In this document: positions 17,791 through 26,408 of the stretch, piece by piece
Layout: every line of letters begins with the position of its first letter
How positions within the stretch are numbered: the stretch's first letter is position 1
NCBI GenBank assembly: GCA_031363945.1
Contig: JANLVJ010000033.1
Coordinates: forward strand, 124,001-188,000
Direction: 5' to 3'
DNA: 64,000 nucleotides
Source: JANLVJ01 sp031363945
GTDB lineage: Bacteria; Bacteroidota; Bacteroidia; Sphingobacteriales; Sphingobacteriaceae
Made by a program: the position numbers and the translations under genes
Notes under the pieces: generated by a model
What the model saw: only the letters and a program-made list of their open reading frames with translations
The model's database searches: none
What the model was told of the DNA's origin: nothing

Positions 17791-18960
17791 ATGATTGACA
17801 TTAAATCTTTTCAGCTCTTAGCTCTTGCTGGTTTTTTTATGGCCAGCTGTCACTCAAAAACAGGTCGAATTCTACAAGTTACACAACCAGGAGAAACAGC
17901 CACACTATCTGAAAAATGGCAAATCGGACCTTTTAATAAAATTGATAATTCAAACCCTATATTAATACCTTCGTCAAAAGGGGTTTTCTATTGCCCCCTC
18001 AGGCGTAAGCGTATTCGATGGGAAATTAAAGATGTTTTTAATCCTGCAGCTGTCAGTAGGGGAGGCAAGATATTTTTGATTTACAGGGCACAGGATAGCA
18101 TTGGCAACCCAGGAGGTACATCAAGGCTGGGGGTGGCAACAAGCATTGATGGCGTACACTTTATCAGGAACAGGCAGCCCATATTTTTTCCGGCAAATGA
18201 TACCATGAAAAAATATGAATGGGAAGGGGGCTGTGAAGATCCGCGAATTATTATTGATTCATCGGGTTCATACCTGATGACCTATACAGCTTATGACGGC
18301 AAAATAGCAAGGCTTGCCATTGCCAGGTCTAAAGATCTCCTGCACTGGACAAAACTCGGACTTGCCTTTGGGGCTGCTGAAAAGGGTAAATACCGCAATA
18401 CCTGGTCAAAATCTGGCTCAATAGTATGTAAGCTGGTTGGCGTTGATTTCATTGCTCAAAAAATTGATCATAAATACTGGATGTACTGGGGAGATGATAG
18501 TTTAAAAGTTGCCAATTCGATAGATTTGATAAACTGGAATCCTCTTAAAAATAAAAATGGGAAATATGTCATCATTGCAGCACCCAGAAAAGGAAGGTTT
18601 GATAGCCGTTTATGTGAACCTGGGCCACCTGCAATTTTAACAAAAAGAGGAATTTTACTGCTTTATAATGGAATGAATCTGGATAAATCGGGAGATTTGG
18701 ACCTTGCCCCGGGGACGTATTCAGGGGGGCAGGTTTTTATGGATAAAAATAATCCCACCAGGGTACTCGAGCGGCTTGATGCACCCTTTATTAAACCCGA
18801 TAAACCCTTTGAAATTACGGGTCAGGTGTCGAGGGTTTGTTTTATAGAAGGTCTGGTTGCAATCAATAAAACATGGCTGCTTTATTATGGCACTGCCGAT
18901 TCAAAAATTGCCGTTGCAATAGCGGATAAAGATGATATTCTAGAAAAAACTTCATTTTGA
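17791..18960 (+). CDS. GH130-like beta-propeller lipoprotein
   Basis: A 389-residue predicted lipoprotein (MIDIKSFQLLALAGFFMASC, lipobox Cys20). The domain resembles family GH130 and related five-bladed beta-propellers: FNPAAVSRGGKIFLIYRAQD, TSRLGVATSIDGVHF, then the characteristic EGGCEDPRI followed by YLMTYTAYDG, and later CEPGPPAIL. GH130 enzymes phosphorolyse or hydrolyse beta-mannosides; the actual substrate cannot be read from the sequence, and the cell-surface location makes hydrolysis or binding more likely than phosphorolysis. It is divergent from the nucleoside-hydrolase-like gene with about 138 bases between them. Confidence 0.8.
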   Translation: MIDIKSFQLLALAGFFMASCHSKTGRILQVTQPGETATLSEKWQIGPFNKIDNSNPILIPSSKGVFYCPLRRKRIRWEIKDVFNPAAVSRGGKIFLIYRAQDSIGNPGGTSRLGVATSIDGVHFIRNRQPIFFPANDTMKKYEWEGGCEDPRIIIDSSGSYLMTYTAYDGKIARLAIARSKDLLHWTKLGLAFGAAEKGKYRNTWSKSGSIVCKLVGVDFIAQKIDHKYWMYWGDDSLKVANSIDLINWNPLKNKNGKYVIIAAPRKGRFDSRLCEPGPPAILTKRGILLLYNGMNLDKSGDLDLAPGTYSGGQVFMDKNNPTRVLERLDAPFIKPDKPFEITGQVSRVCFIEGLVAINKTWLLYYGTADSKIAVAIADKDDILEKTSF

Positions 18961-19086
18961 GCGGTTTGACCGCTTAAAAAGTCAAAATTTATCAGGCTGC
19001 TGCATTGACTGGGCTTGGTCAAACAGGTGCGTTGGAAGCTATCTATTTTGAGTGTAAGCCTGAGCTGACGTTGAAAGGTAAAGTTA

Positions 19087-20421
19087 CTACTGTTTCGATC
19101 GGCTAAGTACGAGTTCACCAATTGCTGTACCTTCCTTGAATCCGTCTATACATGCTTTACGCTCGTGTATTCCTCCATAGAGCCGGCTTATCATAGCTTC
19201 GTGTGCTGCTTGGGTAAAGGACTGAAAATTCCTGGGTTTTAGGCCATAAATTTTTTCAACAGAGTCAGTGTAGCTAAAATGACTTCCTACCATTTTTCCC
19301 AAAACAACGGAGGCTGCTGCTGAAATTACTGAATGACCGCTTGGATAATCTGGAAAAGGGGGGCATTGCAACAATGGTTTCCAGGCAAAACTTATTTTTT
19401 GTTGAATAACTGTTTCAGGCCGTACTGTATTCTCTTCATATTTCTCCTGCCAGCAACTGATAAATCCATCAAATAAAGCAACAGATACCCAAGCATAAGT
19501 TTTGGCAGAACGGACAAGATCAGCATGAACGCCTTTGCAGGCAATTCCTGTGATTCCAATCCAGTGCCCACCGGGGCTTATCTTTTTCGTAGCAAACATT
19601 AAATGACCTGTATGGTGACCAATAAACGGATTACAGTCCCAGAAGCCACTAATTTCTTTTTGGGCAGGCGTTTCATGTAAACCTGTCTGATAGACCTCCA
19701 TAAGATCCCGGTAATAGGGACTTTTTTTATTCAATGAATAAGGGTAAGGTCCGGATGGCTTAAACTGACGCGAAGAATCCAGTATAAACGGATGTATTTT
19801 TCCAAACCAGGGCTCTACGGCATCCATATATTCAGGCGCTGTAGGCTGCCAGAATCCATCTTTATTAAGCACTGTAAACCTTGGCATGCCCCTTGTTTCT
19901 TTATATCCATCTGTTTCTGCCCTTTTCAGAATAGCTGTTGCCACCTGATTTCCAAATTCTATACTGTTCCTCAATTCAGAATCAGAGAACCCTGATTTAG
20001 TATATTTTTCTTTAATTCTTTGCGCATAGTCTTCCATGCGGTCAGATGAGAAGACCAGTTTTTTTGCAACCGCGCAAAATGCTTGTAATGACGCTAGAGA
20101 AAAATCAATCTGTTGGTTAGGGGCTGGCGCTGGCATAGTTGAAAAGCCCTTTAGCTTAGACGTAATTGAAGCATATCCGCTTTTTTCATACCTTACTGCT
20201 TCATAGGCTGCAAGGGAAGAATATGCATAAATACGGCTGGCATTGGGGGGGGCAAAAATATCATAAACCATCACATCTGTCAATTCAGTCTGAGCATTGT
20301 GCAAAAATATAGCTTCCTGGTCTGCTGAAAACGCATGTTTCTTATGACAGCTTGATGCGATCATAAAAATTTCTGCGATCAATAAGCAAGTTCTTATACG
20401 CTTGAATAAATCTGACTTCAT
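19087..20421 (-). CDS. Vanadium-dependent haloperoxidase / PAP2-family lipoprotein
   Basis: A 444-residue predicted lipoprotein (lipobox near Cys25, IASSC). The whole vanadate/phosphate-binding signature is present: KX6RP as KYEENTVRP (Lys327, Arg334), PSGH at 360-363, and SRX3GXH as SRLYGGIH (Arg413, His419). The same pocket serves vanadium haloperoxidases and PAP2 acid phosphatases. The all-helical context, long N-terminal half and export favour the bacterial vanadium-haloperoxidase-like branch, but halide oxidation cannot be proved from sequence. It follows the FG-GAP/ASPIC gene by 40 bases on the same strand, so it is the third gene of that operon. Confidence 0.85.
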   Translation of the reverse strand: MKSDLFKRIRTCLLIAEIFMIASSCHKKHAFSADQEAIFLHNAQTELTDVMVYDIFAPPNASRIYAYSSLAAYEAVRYEKSGYASITSKLKGFSTMPAPAPNQQIDFSLASLQAFCAVAKKLVFSSDRMEDYAQRIKEKYTKSGFSDSELRNSIEFGNQVATAILKRAETDGYKETRGMPRFTVLNKDGFWQPTAPEYMDAVEPWFGKIHPFILDSSRQFKPSGPYPYSLNKKSPYYRDLMEVYQTGLHETPAQKEISGFWDCNPFIGHHTGHLMFATKKISPGGHWIGITGIACKGVHADLVRSAKTYAWVSVALFDGFISCWQEKYEENTVRPETVIQQKISFAWKPLLQCPPFPDYPSGHSVISAAASVVLGKMVGSHFSYTDSVEKIYGLKPRNFQSFTQAAHEAMISRLYGGIHERKACIDGFKEGTAIGELVLSRSKQ

Positions 20422-20461
20422 ATTATTTTAAAATTACTAATAGTTAGATTGTGTCAGGCGA

Positions 20462-23400
20462 TCACTCAGGGAATTTTCTGGATACGCCTTTTGTCGAGAC
20501 AATGATTGCCGAACGAACTTCCTTTCCCAGCCAAAGACGCCTGGCCGACTGGGATAAAAAGGAACATCCATAATAAAACTCTTCTTTACGTTTTTTTCCA
20601 TTTACAAGATTCAGAATAGCATAAGCATCATCCGGCAATAAAGAAACCCCTTTTTCCTGTCCGTAGTTTGTCTGTTCGAAAGTTTTTAAAAAACCTTTGT
20701 TCTGGGTGGCAACAATCAATTGTTCGCCCGAAGCTGTCTTCAAGGTAGCAAGCGCTTTTGCATCGCCATCAACAAAAAAACCTGAATTCTTTAGGCTCTG
20801 GGCCTTGAAATTTCCTTTCCCATCACCCTTTAGCCAGATTCCATAGAACGCATCAAAACGTCCATTAAATACTTCAAAACCATAATCATTGCCTACGGCC
20901 AACAAGTCCAAGTTCCCGTCATGATCGAGGTCACGTGCAATCATGCCGTTAATAGGGGCAATCTGAGCTTGTACTGGCAGTGGGTGCATTCTAAACTTTC
21001 CATGACCAAGATTTTCAATATACATACTGGATAAAGTATTTGCCGACTTTACCAGCGCTCCCGCTAGTTCTTCGGGAGTAAACATAGTTTGAATAGTTGC
21101 CTTCCCAAAATCTGCGTATAGTGGAAATCGTCGCCGCATCATAAGAAGCTGTTTTATCATATCATCACGCTTATGGTACGGATAGGGGTGCCGATTTCCT
21201 GTGCTGTCTTTGATATAAACTTCCATTATGGCATCATAGCTGCCATTGTTATCAAAATCTTTGGCATAAATTTTCATTGGCTCAGTCTTGCTTGCTGTAA
21301 ACGCTGCATTAAGCCCCAAGTTGCCTACTATATAGTCAGTATCCCCATCGTTGTCAAAATCACCCGCCGTAATGCTGGTAAACCAGCCAGTCTTATCTGC
21401 AAGGCCTGTTGTCGAGGTAACGTTTATAAATTTTCCTGCCTTTTGCTCTAAAAAAGTAATAGGCATCCATTCGCCAGCCAGAATAAGGTCTGGCTTGCCA
21501 TCTCCATTAAAATCAGTAAAAATCGCATCACTTACCAGCCCTATGTGGCTTAACTCAGGACAAAATTTAGATGTAATGTCTGAAAAATGCGGATGATCTT
21601 TTATCTTACTATCATTTCCTAAAAGGTAAGAAGCTGCTGCCATAGGATATTTACCTGGTACCACTCGGCCCCCTACGAACAGATCAAGTTTTCCATCTCC
21701 GTTCAAATCTGCCGCCCTTACACAGGATTTACTAGATCGCATTGGCGGCAGTGCATTTTTAACCAGATTAAAATGTCCTTTACCATCATTTACATAGAGC
21801 CTGTCTTGGTAAGCTTCCGAATTTATAGGCTGTTCTACACTTCCGCTGGAAATATAAAGATCCTGGTCACCATCTCCATCCGCATCGAAAATCAACAAAC
21901 CCATATCTTCTTCAAGCTTTATCCCTTTTTCAATTGACAGGGCAGATGCAGTGAAATGACCCTTGCGATCTTGCATAAAAATAGTCTCATTAATACCGGT
22001 AGGTCCTCCAAGAATAATATCATCAAGCCCATCCCCATTCAGATCGCCGACAGCAATACCGGGTCCATATTGTGAGAATTTATGGGGTAGCGTTTTTTGT
22101 ATATTAAAGTCTATGTAATCCAACTCCTTGTGTTTGAAAACGAGCTTATGACTTGCTGAGGTTTCTTTAAGTTGAGCCTTTACCTGTTCATTACCCGGTA
22201 AAGTGATAGATCTGGGAATTGAATTTTTAATTGATATTTTCAAAACCTGGTTGCTTCCAATATCTTTAAGTAGCTGCGTGCGGTCATTGGGCCAAATTAC
22301 ACGTAATGAATCAACGATAGTTATTTTGCCCAATCCGAAATGAACGAAGTCTTCAGAGCCTGACAGATATCCATGGGCTAGCTGATGTTCTGTATACTGC
22401 AGCTTACCGTGGTCATAATAGATATAGACCTTTGCTCCCAATGCTGATGAATTTTGAATGTTTCCTTCAAGCCGAATTCTCAGGTACTGATGATCCCTAT
22501 CCCTGCCCTGCTCATGTGACATATTTTTTAAAACAAAGGCCGTACTGTCAATATTATTAATGACAAGGTCAAGATCACCATCATTATCAAGGTCAGCATA
22601 GGCAGCCCCGTTGGAGAATGAGGGTATTTTTAAGCCCCAATTTGATGTTTGATCACTAAATGTCAGATCACCTTTGTTTTGGAAGATATAATTTGGCAGT
22701 TTAACTACCGGAATTAACTTCTGCTTCTCAATCTTTGAAGCGAACATACCTGCCGCACCTAACCTGAATGAGCTAAAATCATGGTCAGAAACATCTTTTG
22801 GAAAGCCATTGGTAATGAGAAGATCTCTAAAGCCGTCATTATTGAAATCGGCTAGAAGAGGGCACCAGCTCCAGTCAGTCTGGTGTACACCTGAAAGCAT
22901 GGCTATTTCTGAAAACACAGGGTGAGTGTTTGGTGCCGGCCCTTGATTCAGCTGCAGTGTATTACGTACATACTGATGGGCAAAGCCATACAGACTGTCA
23001 AGTACATAATCTTGGTAATTATTTCCGCTTAGCATCAGCTTCCTGCGTTTATTGTCTTCTGGAAGCATTTCAGTAGTAATTACATCAGGCCAGCCATCAT
23101 TATTGATATCAGCTACGTCATTTCCCATAGCTGAATAAGACTGGTGATGGAAATATTCATTGATCCGGTTGGTGAAGGTTCCATCCCTGTTATTGATATA
23201 CAGGAGATCATTGCTGAGGTAATCATTGGAAATGTAAATATCTTCCCAACCATCGTTATTGAAGTCGGCTACAGAAACCCCAAGGCTAAATCCGTTTAGG
23301 CTGATACCAGCTTTTTTACTGACATCTGTAAATACCGGATGTCCTAGTTTTGCGTTCCAATCGTTTCTGTAAAGCTTATCTGCTGTTCGGTGGTCTTCAT

Positions 23401-24022
23401 CCGTTTTATGAAAGAGATTGGGGTAATCCTGGATCTCATTCGTTATGAACAGAACATCTAGGTCTCCGTCATGGTCATAATCTATGAAGACTGCCTGCTG
23501 ATTATGCCCACTATCATCTAACCCGTATTCATGGGCCATTTCCTTAAAATGAGGAATACCGTTTTTGCCCCAACCTTGGTTGATATATAGCAATGTTTTT
23601 CGCCTTGCTCCTGATTTGTAAATGGAATTGGTTACCAAAATATCTTTCATACCATCCCCATTTATATCAATAATACTGACCCCTGTAGACCATTGGTCGG
23701 CTTTTACAAACCCAGATTGCAGGCTAATATCTTTAAATTTTAAATGTCCAAGGTTTAGGTATAGCTTGTTTGCTACCATGTTTCCTGTAAATACCAGGTC
23801 TGGCAAGCCATCATTATTGAAATCACCTACCGCAACTCCGCCCCCGTTATAGACATATTCATTATCGAGTACGTTGATAGAATCATTTTCTACAATCTTA
23901 TTAATAAAATAGATACCTGTTGAATCAGGAGGTAGTGAATTGAACAAAGTAGCCTTTTCCTGCTGTTTTTTACAGGCGCCAAGTTGTAAAAGCAACATAA
24001 TAAGAAAAACTATTTTTTTCAA
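20462..24022 (-). CDS. Giant FG-GAP/VCBS-repeat lipoprotein with ASPIC/UnbV domain (CRTAC1-like)
   Basis: An 1186-residue exported lipoprotein: signal MKKIVFLIMLLLQLGAC, lipobox Cys17. I count about 14 calcium-binding repeats of the DxNxDGxxD type (DFNNDGLPDLV, DINGDGMKDIL, DLDNDGDLDLV and so on), arranged as beta-propeller blades on both sides of an ASPIC/UnbV domain near residues 525-610 (GAKVYIYYDHG, HFGLGKITIVDSLRVIWP). The C-terminus carries a further, non-repeat domain. The start is TTG in a TTGA overlap with the stop of the upstream heme-containing gene. These proteins are common in Bacteroidota and probably bind ligands or partners at the cell surface; no enzymatic role is established. 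Operon with the preceding cytochrome-like and following haloperoxidase-like genes. Confidence 0.9.
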   Translation of the reverse strand: MKKIVFLIMLLLQLGACKKQQEKATLFNSLPPDSTGIYFINKIVENDSINVLDNEYVYNGGGVAVGDFNNDGLPDLVFTGNMVANKLYLNLGHLKFKDISLQSGFVKADQWSTGVSIIDINGDGMKDILVTNSIYKSGARRKTLLYINQGWGKNGIPHFKEMAHEYGLDDSGHNQQAVFIDYDHDGDLDVLFITNEIQDYPNLFHKTDEDHRTADKLYRNDWNAKLGHPVFTDVSKKAGISLNGFSLGVSVADFNNDGWEDIYISNDYLSNDLLYINNRDGTFTNRINEYFHHQSYSAMGNDVADINNDGWPDVITTEMLPEDNKRRKLMLSGNNYQDYVLDSLYGFAHQYVRNTLQLNQGPAPNTHPVFSEIAMLSGVHQTDWSWCPLLADFNNDGFRDLLITNGFPKDVSDHDFSSFRLGAAGMFASKIEKQKLIPVVKLPNYIFQNKGDLTFSDQTSNWGLKIPSFSNGAAYADLDNDGDLDLVINNIDSTAFVLKNMSHEQGRDRDHQYLRIRLEGNIQNSSALGAKVYIYYDHGKLQYTEHQLAHGYLSGSEDFVHFGLGKITIVDSLRVIWPNDRTQLLKDIGSNQVLKISIKNSIPRSITLPGNEQVKAQLKETSASHKLVFKHKELDYIDFNIQKTLPHKFSQYGPGIAVGDLNGDGLDDIILGGPTGINETIFMQDRKGHFTASALSIEKGIKLEEDMGLLIFDADGDGDQDLYISSGSVEQPINSEAYQDRLYVNDGKGHFNLVKNALPPMRSSKSCVRAADLNGDGKLDLFVGGRVVPGKYPMAAASYLLGNDSKIKDHPHFSDITSKFCPELSHIGLVSDAIFTDFNGDGKPDLILAGEWMPITFLEQKAGKFINVTSTTGLADKTGWFTSITAGDFDNDGDTDYIVGNLGLNAAFTASKTEPMKIYAKDFDNNGSYDAIMEVYIKDSTGNRHPYPYHKRDDMIKQLLMMRRRFPLYADFGKATIQTMFTPEELAGALVKSANTLSSMYIENLGHGKFRMHPLPVQAQIAPINGMIARDLDHDGNLDLLAVGNDYGFEVFNGRFDAFYGIWLKGDGKGNFKAQSLKNSGFFVDGDAKALATLKTASGEQLIVATQNKGFLKTFEQTNYGQEKGVSLLPDDAYAILNLVNGKKRKEEFYYGCSFLSQSARRLWLGKEVRSAIIVSTKGVSRKFPE

Positions 24023-25548
24023 TTTTTACTAATTAAGGTGTTTTCCAATACAATAAATGGGTTCTTGGTTTCACGAAGGTTATTCGCACGTTTTCCGGTA
24101 ATGTAGGGTATACTAAAACTACCCAGTAAAATATCATCATCGCCGTCTTGGTCATAATCTGCTACTGTCATAGTTATCCAGCGGCCATAGCCTGAAACAG
24201 GTATTGCATGGGCGCTGAATTTTAAAGGTTTATCCTGGCGAAAATAGATAAACGATTCCTGGGGCGTATGAATTAAGTCAGCATAGAATGCAATTGAAGC
24301 GATGTCAAAATTTCCTGTATGCCTGAAGTCTGAGGCAATTGCCTTTGTACAGCCATTTACTGGGTAGAACCATGTTTTTTTAAAATTCCAGTTCCCTTGG
24401 TTTGTATAAATATAGACACCGTGATACGGTTTAAGGATCATTGAATAATCAGCATTATCGCCACAGGTATAAAGAATGTCAGGTTTGCCGTCATGATTAA
24501 AATCGACCAGCTGAAAACTTGTCGAGCCCCATACTGGTGGAAAATGAATCAGATTACGGCTGGTAAACCCCCCATGCCGGTTATTTGTAAACATCCAGAT
24601 TCCTTCATCGGCTTGAGCAAAGAGCACAATCAGGTCTGGCCAGCCATCATGGTTGAAGTCGCCTATTACCATTTGTTCGGGCCCAGGAACCATCCGGATG
24701 GGTGATCTGTTAAAGCTTCCGTTTTTAGTTTGTGTAAACAGTTCCAAACCTCCTTCTTTGTGTCCGAAACTACAGACTACATAATCTGCAAGCCCGTCTT
24801 TATTAAAATCTGCCGTCAAAGTCTGAACCGGCCGATAAAGGCCACCTGCTATTAACACAGGTTTTGATCTACCAGTTATGTCAGATTCTTCAACGCTACC
24901 ATTGGGATTATCAAAGGCCTGCAAGCTTCCGATAGTTGTCAAGACCATAAATTTAGGATCAGTTCCGGTATTTGTTTTTGTAAAATAGGCATTTACTGGA
25001 GCAGACCTTACTTTTATTGAACTCAGTGGCTTCAAATTTTTATCCCATTGAGTAACGGTATTGGTAAGGGCATCGCCAGTAAAGAAAGAATGAGTAAGCG
25101 TATCAAATACCAACATCGTACTTGCTGCATCCGCCTTATTTTTTGTTGCAGGAACATGAAGTTTAAAGCTTGCCCAGTCATTTATCAGGGGTGTGGGTGC
25201 TTTCGCTGCATTTAGTGATACAGGCGCCGCCAATTTGTAATATTCAACAATTTTGTTCCAGTCTTCCAGACTTATACCTGATTTTGACGATGGAGACTTA
25301 TAATACTCGGTTCCTGACCAAACTCCAATTCCAAGCCCTGAAGCCATTGCAGGAAGAATATGTTTGGTCCAAGTTACTTTATCCAATAATTCAGGTTCAG
25401 GCATCTGGTGGCATCCGGAACAATTGCGCTTTGCAAGAATTCGGCCTTCGCTGGCAACTTTCTCGATCCCATTTTCATGGCAGTTTGCGAGCAAAACGCT
25501 GAGTAATATGAGGGGAATCAGGTAATTTAAACGCCTTAGTTTATACAT
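24019..25548 (-). CDS. FG-GAP-repeat protein with an N-terminal c-type heme motif
   Basis: A 509-residue exported protein. After a signal peptide with a possible lipoprotein Cys at position 23, a cytochrome c-like stretch contains CSGCH (Cys43, Cys46, His47), followed by a possible distal Met in ILPAMASGLGIG. From about residue 175 on there is a beta-propeller of FG-GAP/VCBS blades (DFNKDGLADYV, DFNHDGWPDLI, DFNHDGKPDIL, DYDQDGDDDIL). Heme would be attached in the periplasm or outside, so the protein may pass electrons or sense redox state. It is the first gene of the three-gene operon, overlapping the next by 4 bases, and divergent from susC. Confidence 0.85.
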   Translation of the reverse strand: MYKLRRLNYLIPLILLSVLLANCHENGIEKVASEGRILAKRNCSGCHQMPEPELLDKVTWTKHILPAMASGLGIGVWSGTEYYKSPSSKSGISLEDWNKIVEYYKLAAPVSLNAAKAPTPLINDWASFKLHVPATKNKADAASTMLVFDTLTHSFFTGDALTNTVTQWDKNLKPLSSIKVRSAPVNAYFTKTNTGTDPKFMVLTTIGSLQAFDNPNGSVEESDITGRSKPVLIAGGLYRPVQTLTADFNKDGLADYVVCSFGHKEGGLELFTQTKNGSFNRSPIRMVPGPEQMVIGDFNHDGWPDLIVLFAQADEGIWMFTNNRHGGFTSRNLIHFPPVWGSTSFQLVDFNHDGKPDILYTCGDNADYSMILKPYHGVYIYTNQGNWNFKKTWFYPVNGCTKAIASDFRHTGNFDIASIAFYADLIHTPQESFIYFRQDKPLKFSAHAIPVSGYGRWITMTVADYDQDGDDDILLGSFSIPYITGKRANNLRETKNPFIVLENTLISKN

Positions 25549-26408
25549 TTTCCAATTTATTTAATGCCTTAGCTTCATTTGTCATGCTGGTCAAAAACTT
25601 GTTTATTTAGCGCTGAACTAATATGAAGACATATCGGTTCTAAAAACCCTAAAATCTTTTTTTTATTTGCTCAAATTTTAACACATCTCATAAACGCAAT
25701 CTGAGATAGAATTGATTTACACCGTAGCTATTAAAAAAATTAGCTGTAACCAGTCCCTAACCATAAGAGATGACACGACCAGCTAATGATCGGGACTTTA
25801 ACAAACCTGGTAAATGAAGCTTCAATAATAGTTTTAATGTTCGGAAGACCAATCCTTCGGCCGAACTGCATTATTAGGCTAACCTAGCTAAATACATATT
25901 TAATTAGTTGTAGTAATTAAAATATGTAAATGCCGATTATTAAATATCAATTTAACATTTCATTAAAATTACCTGTTAAGCCTATAAAATCTTGTAAAAT
26001 GTTACATATAATAATTTTAATTAAATTTCATTAATTATCAATTAATAATTTGATGAATAAATTATTAATTATTAAAGAGCCGAATTAAAATAATAATTTC
26101 ATATAAAAAATAGATATTTTACTAATAATGTAATTTTTAAATCTCTTTTAATCTATAAGTTAATTTATGGCGCAATTAATTAAGTTTGATTGTAAAATTA
26201 ATTAATTACACAAATAGTATATGGAACAAACCTACTCTCATCAATCAGGTATAACAAATGCCCGGTTTATTTTTCTTCATGCCCCCCCGAAAATTGAGTC
26301 TTTGCGGCTGTTAAATACTGCTGTTGAACTAGGTTTCTTACCCTTACATATCTGTAGCTAGGGAAACTGTGTAATTTCTTCAATTAAACCAAACCAACTA
26401 TATCTAGG
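25549..26408. other. 860-bp intergenic region between the FG-GAP operon and susC
   Basis: No recognisable gene. The stretch 25880-26220 is extremely AT-rich with many ATTAAT/TTAATT runs. A 46-codon reading frame from ATG 26221 to TAG 26361 has no recognisable motif. A GTTCGG...CCGAAC inverted repeat lies at about 25839-25866. As the shared upstream region of two divergent transcripts it should hold both promoters, but no full TTTG-N19-TAnnTTTG match stood out, which may mean an alternative sigma factor or regulator. Confidence 0.6.

Noticed and set aside
23622..23852. Open frame antisense to the FG-GAP/ASPIC gene
   Set aside because: Its composition mirrors the repeat codons of the opposite strand; no start signal or domain.
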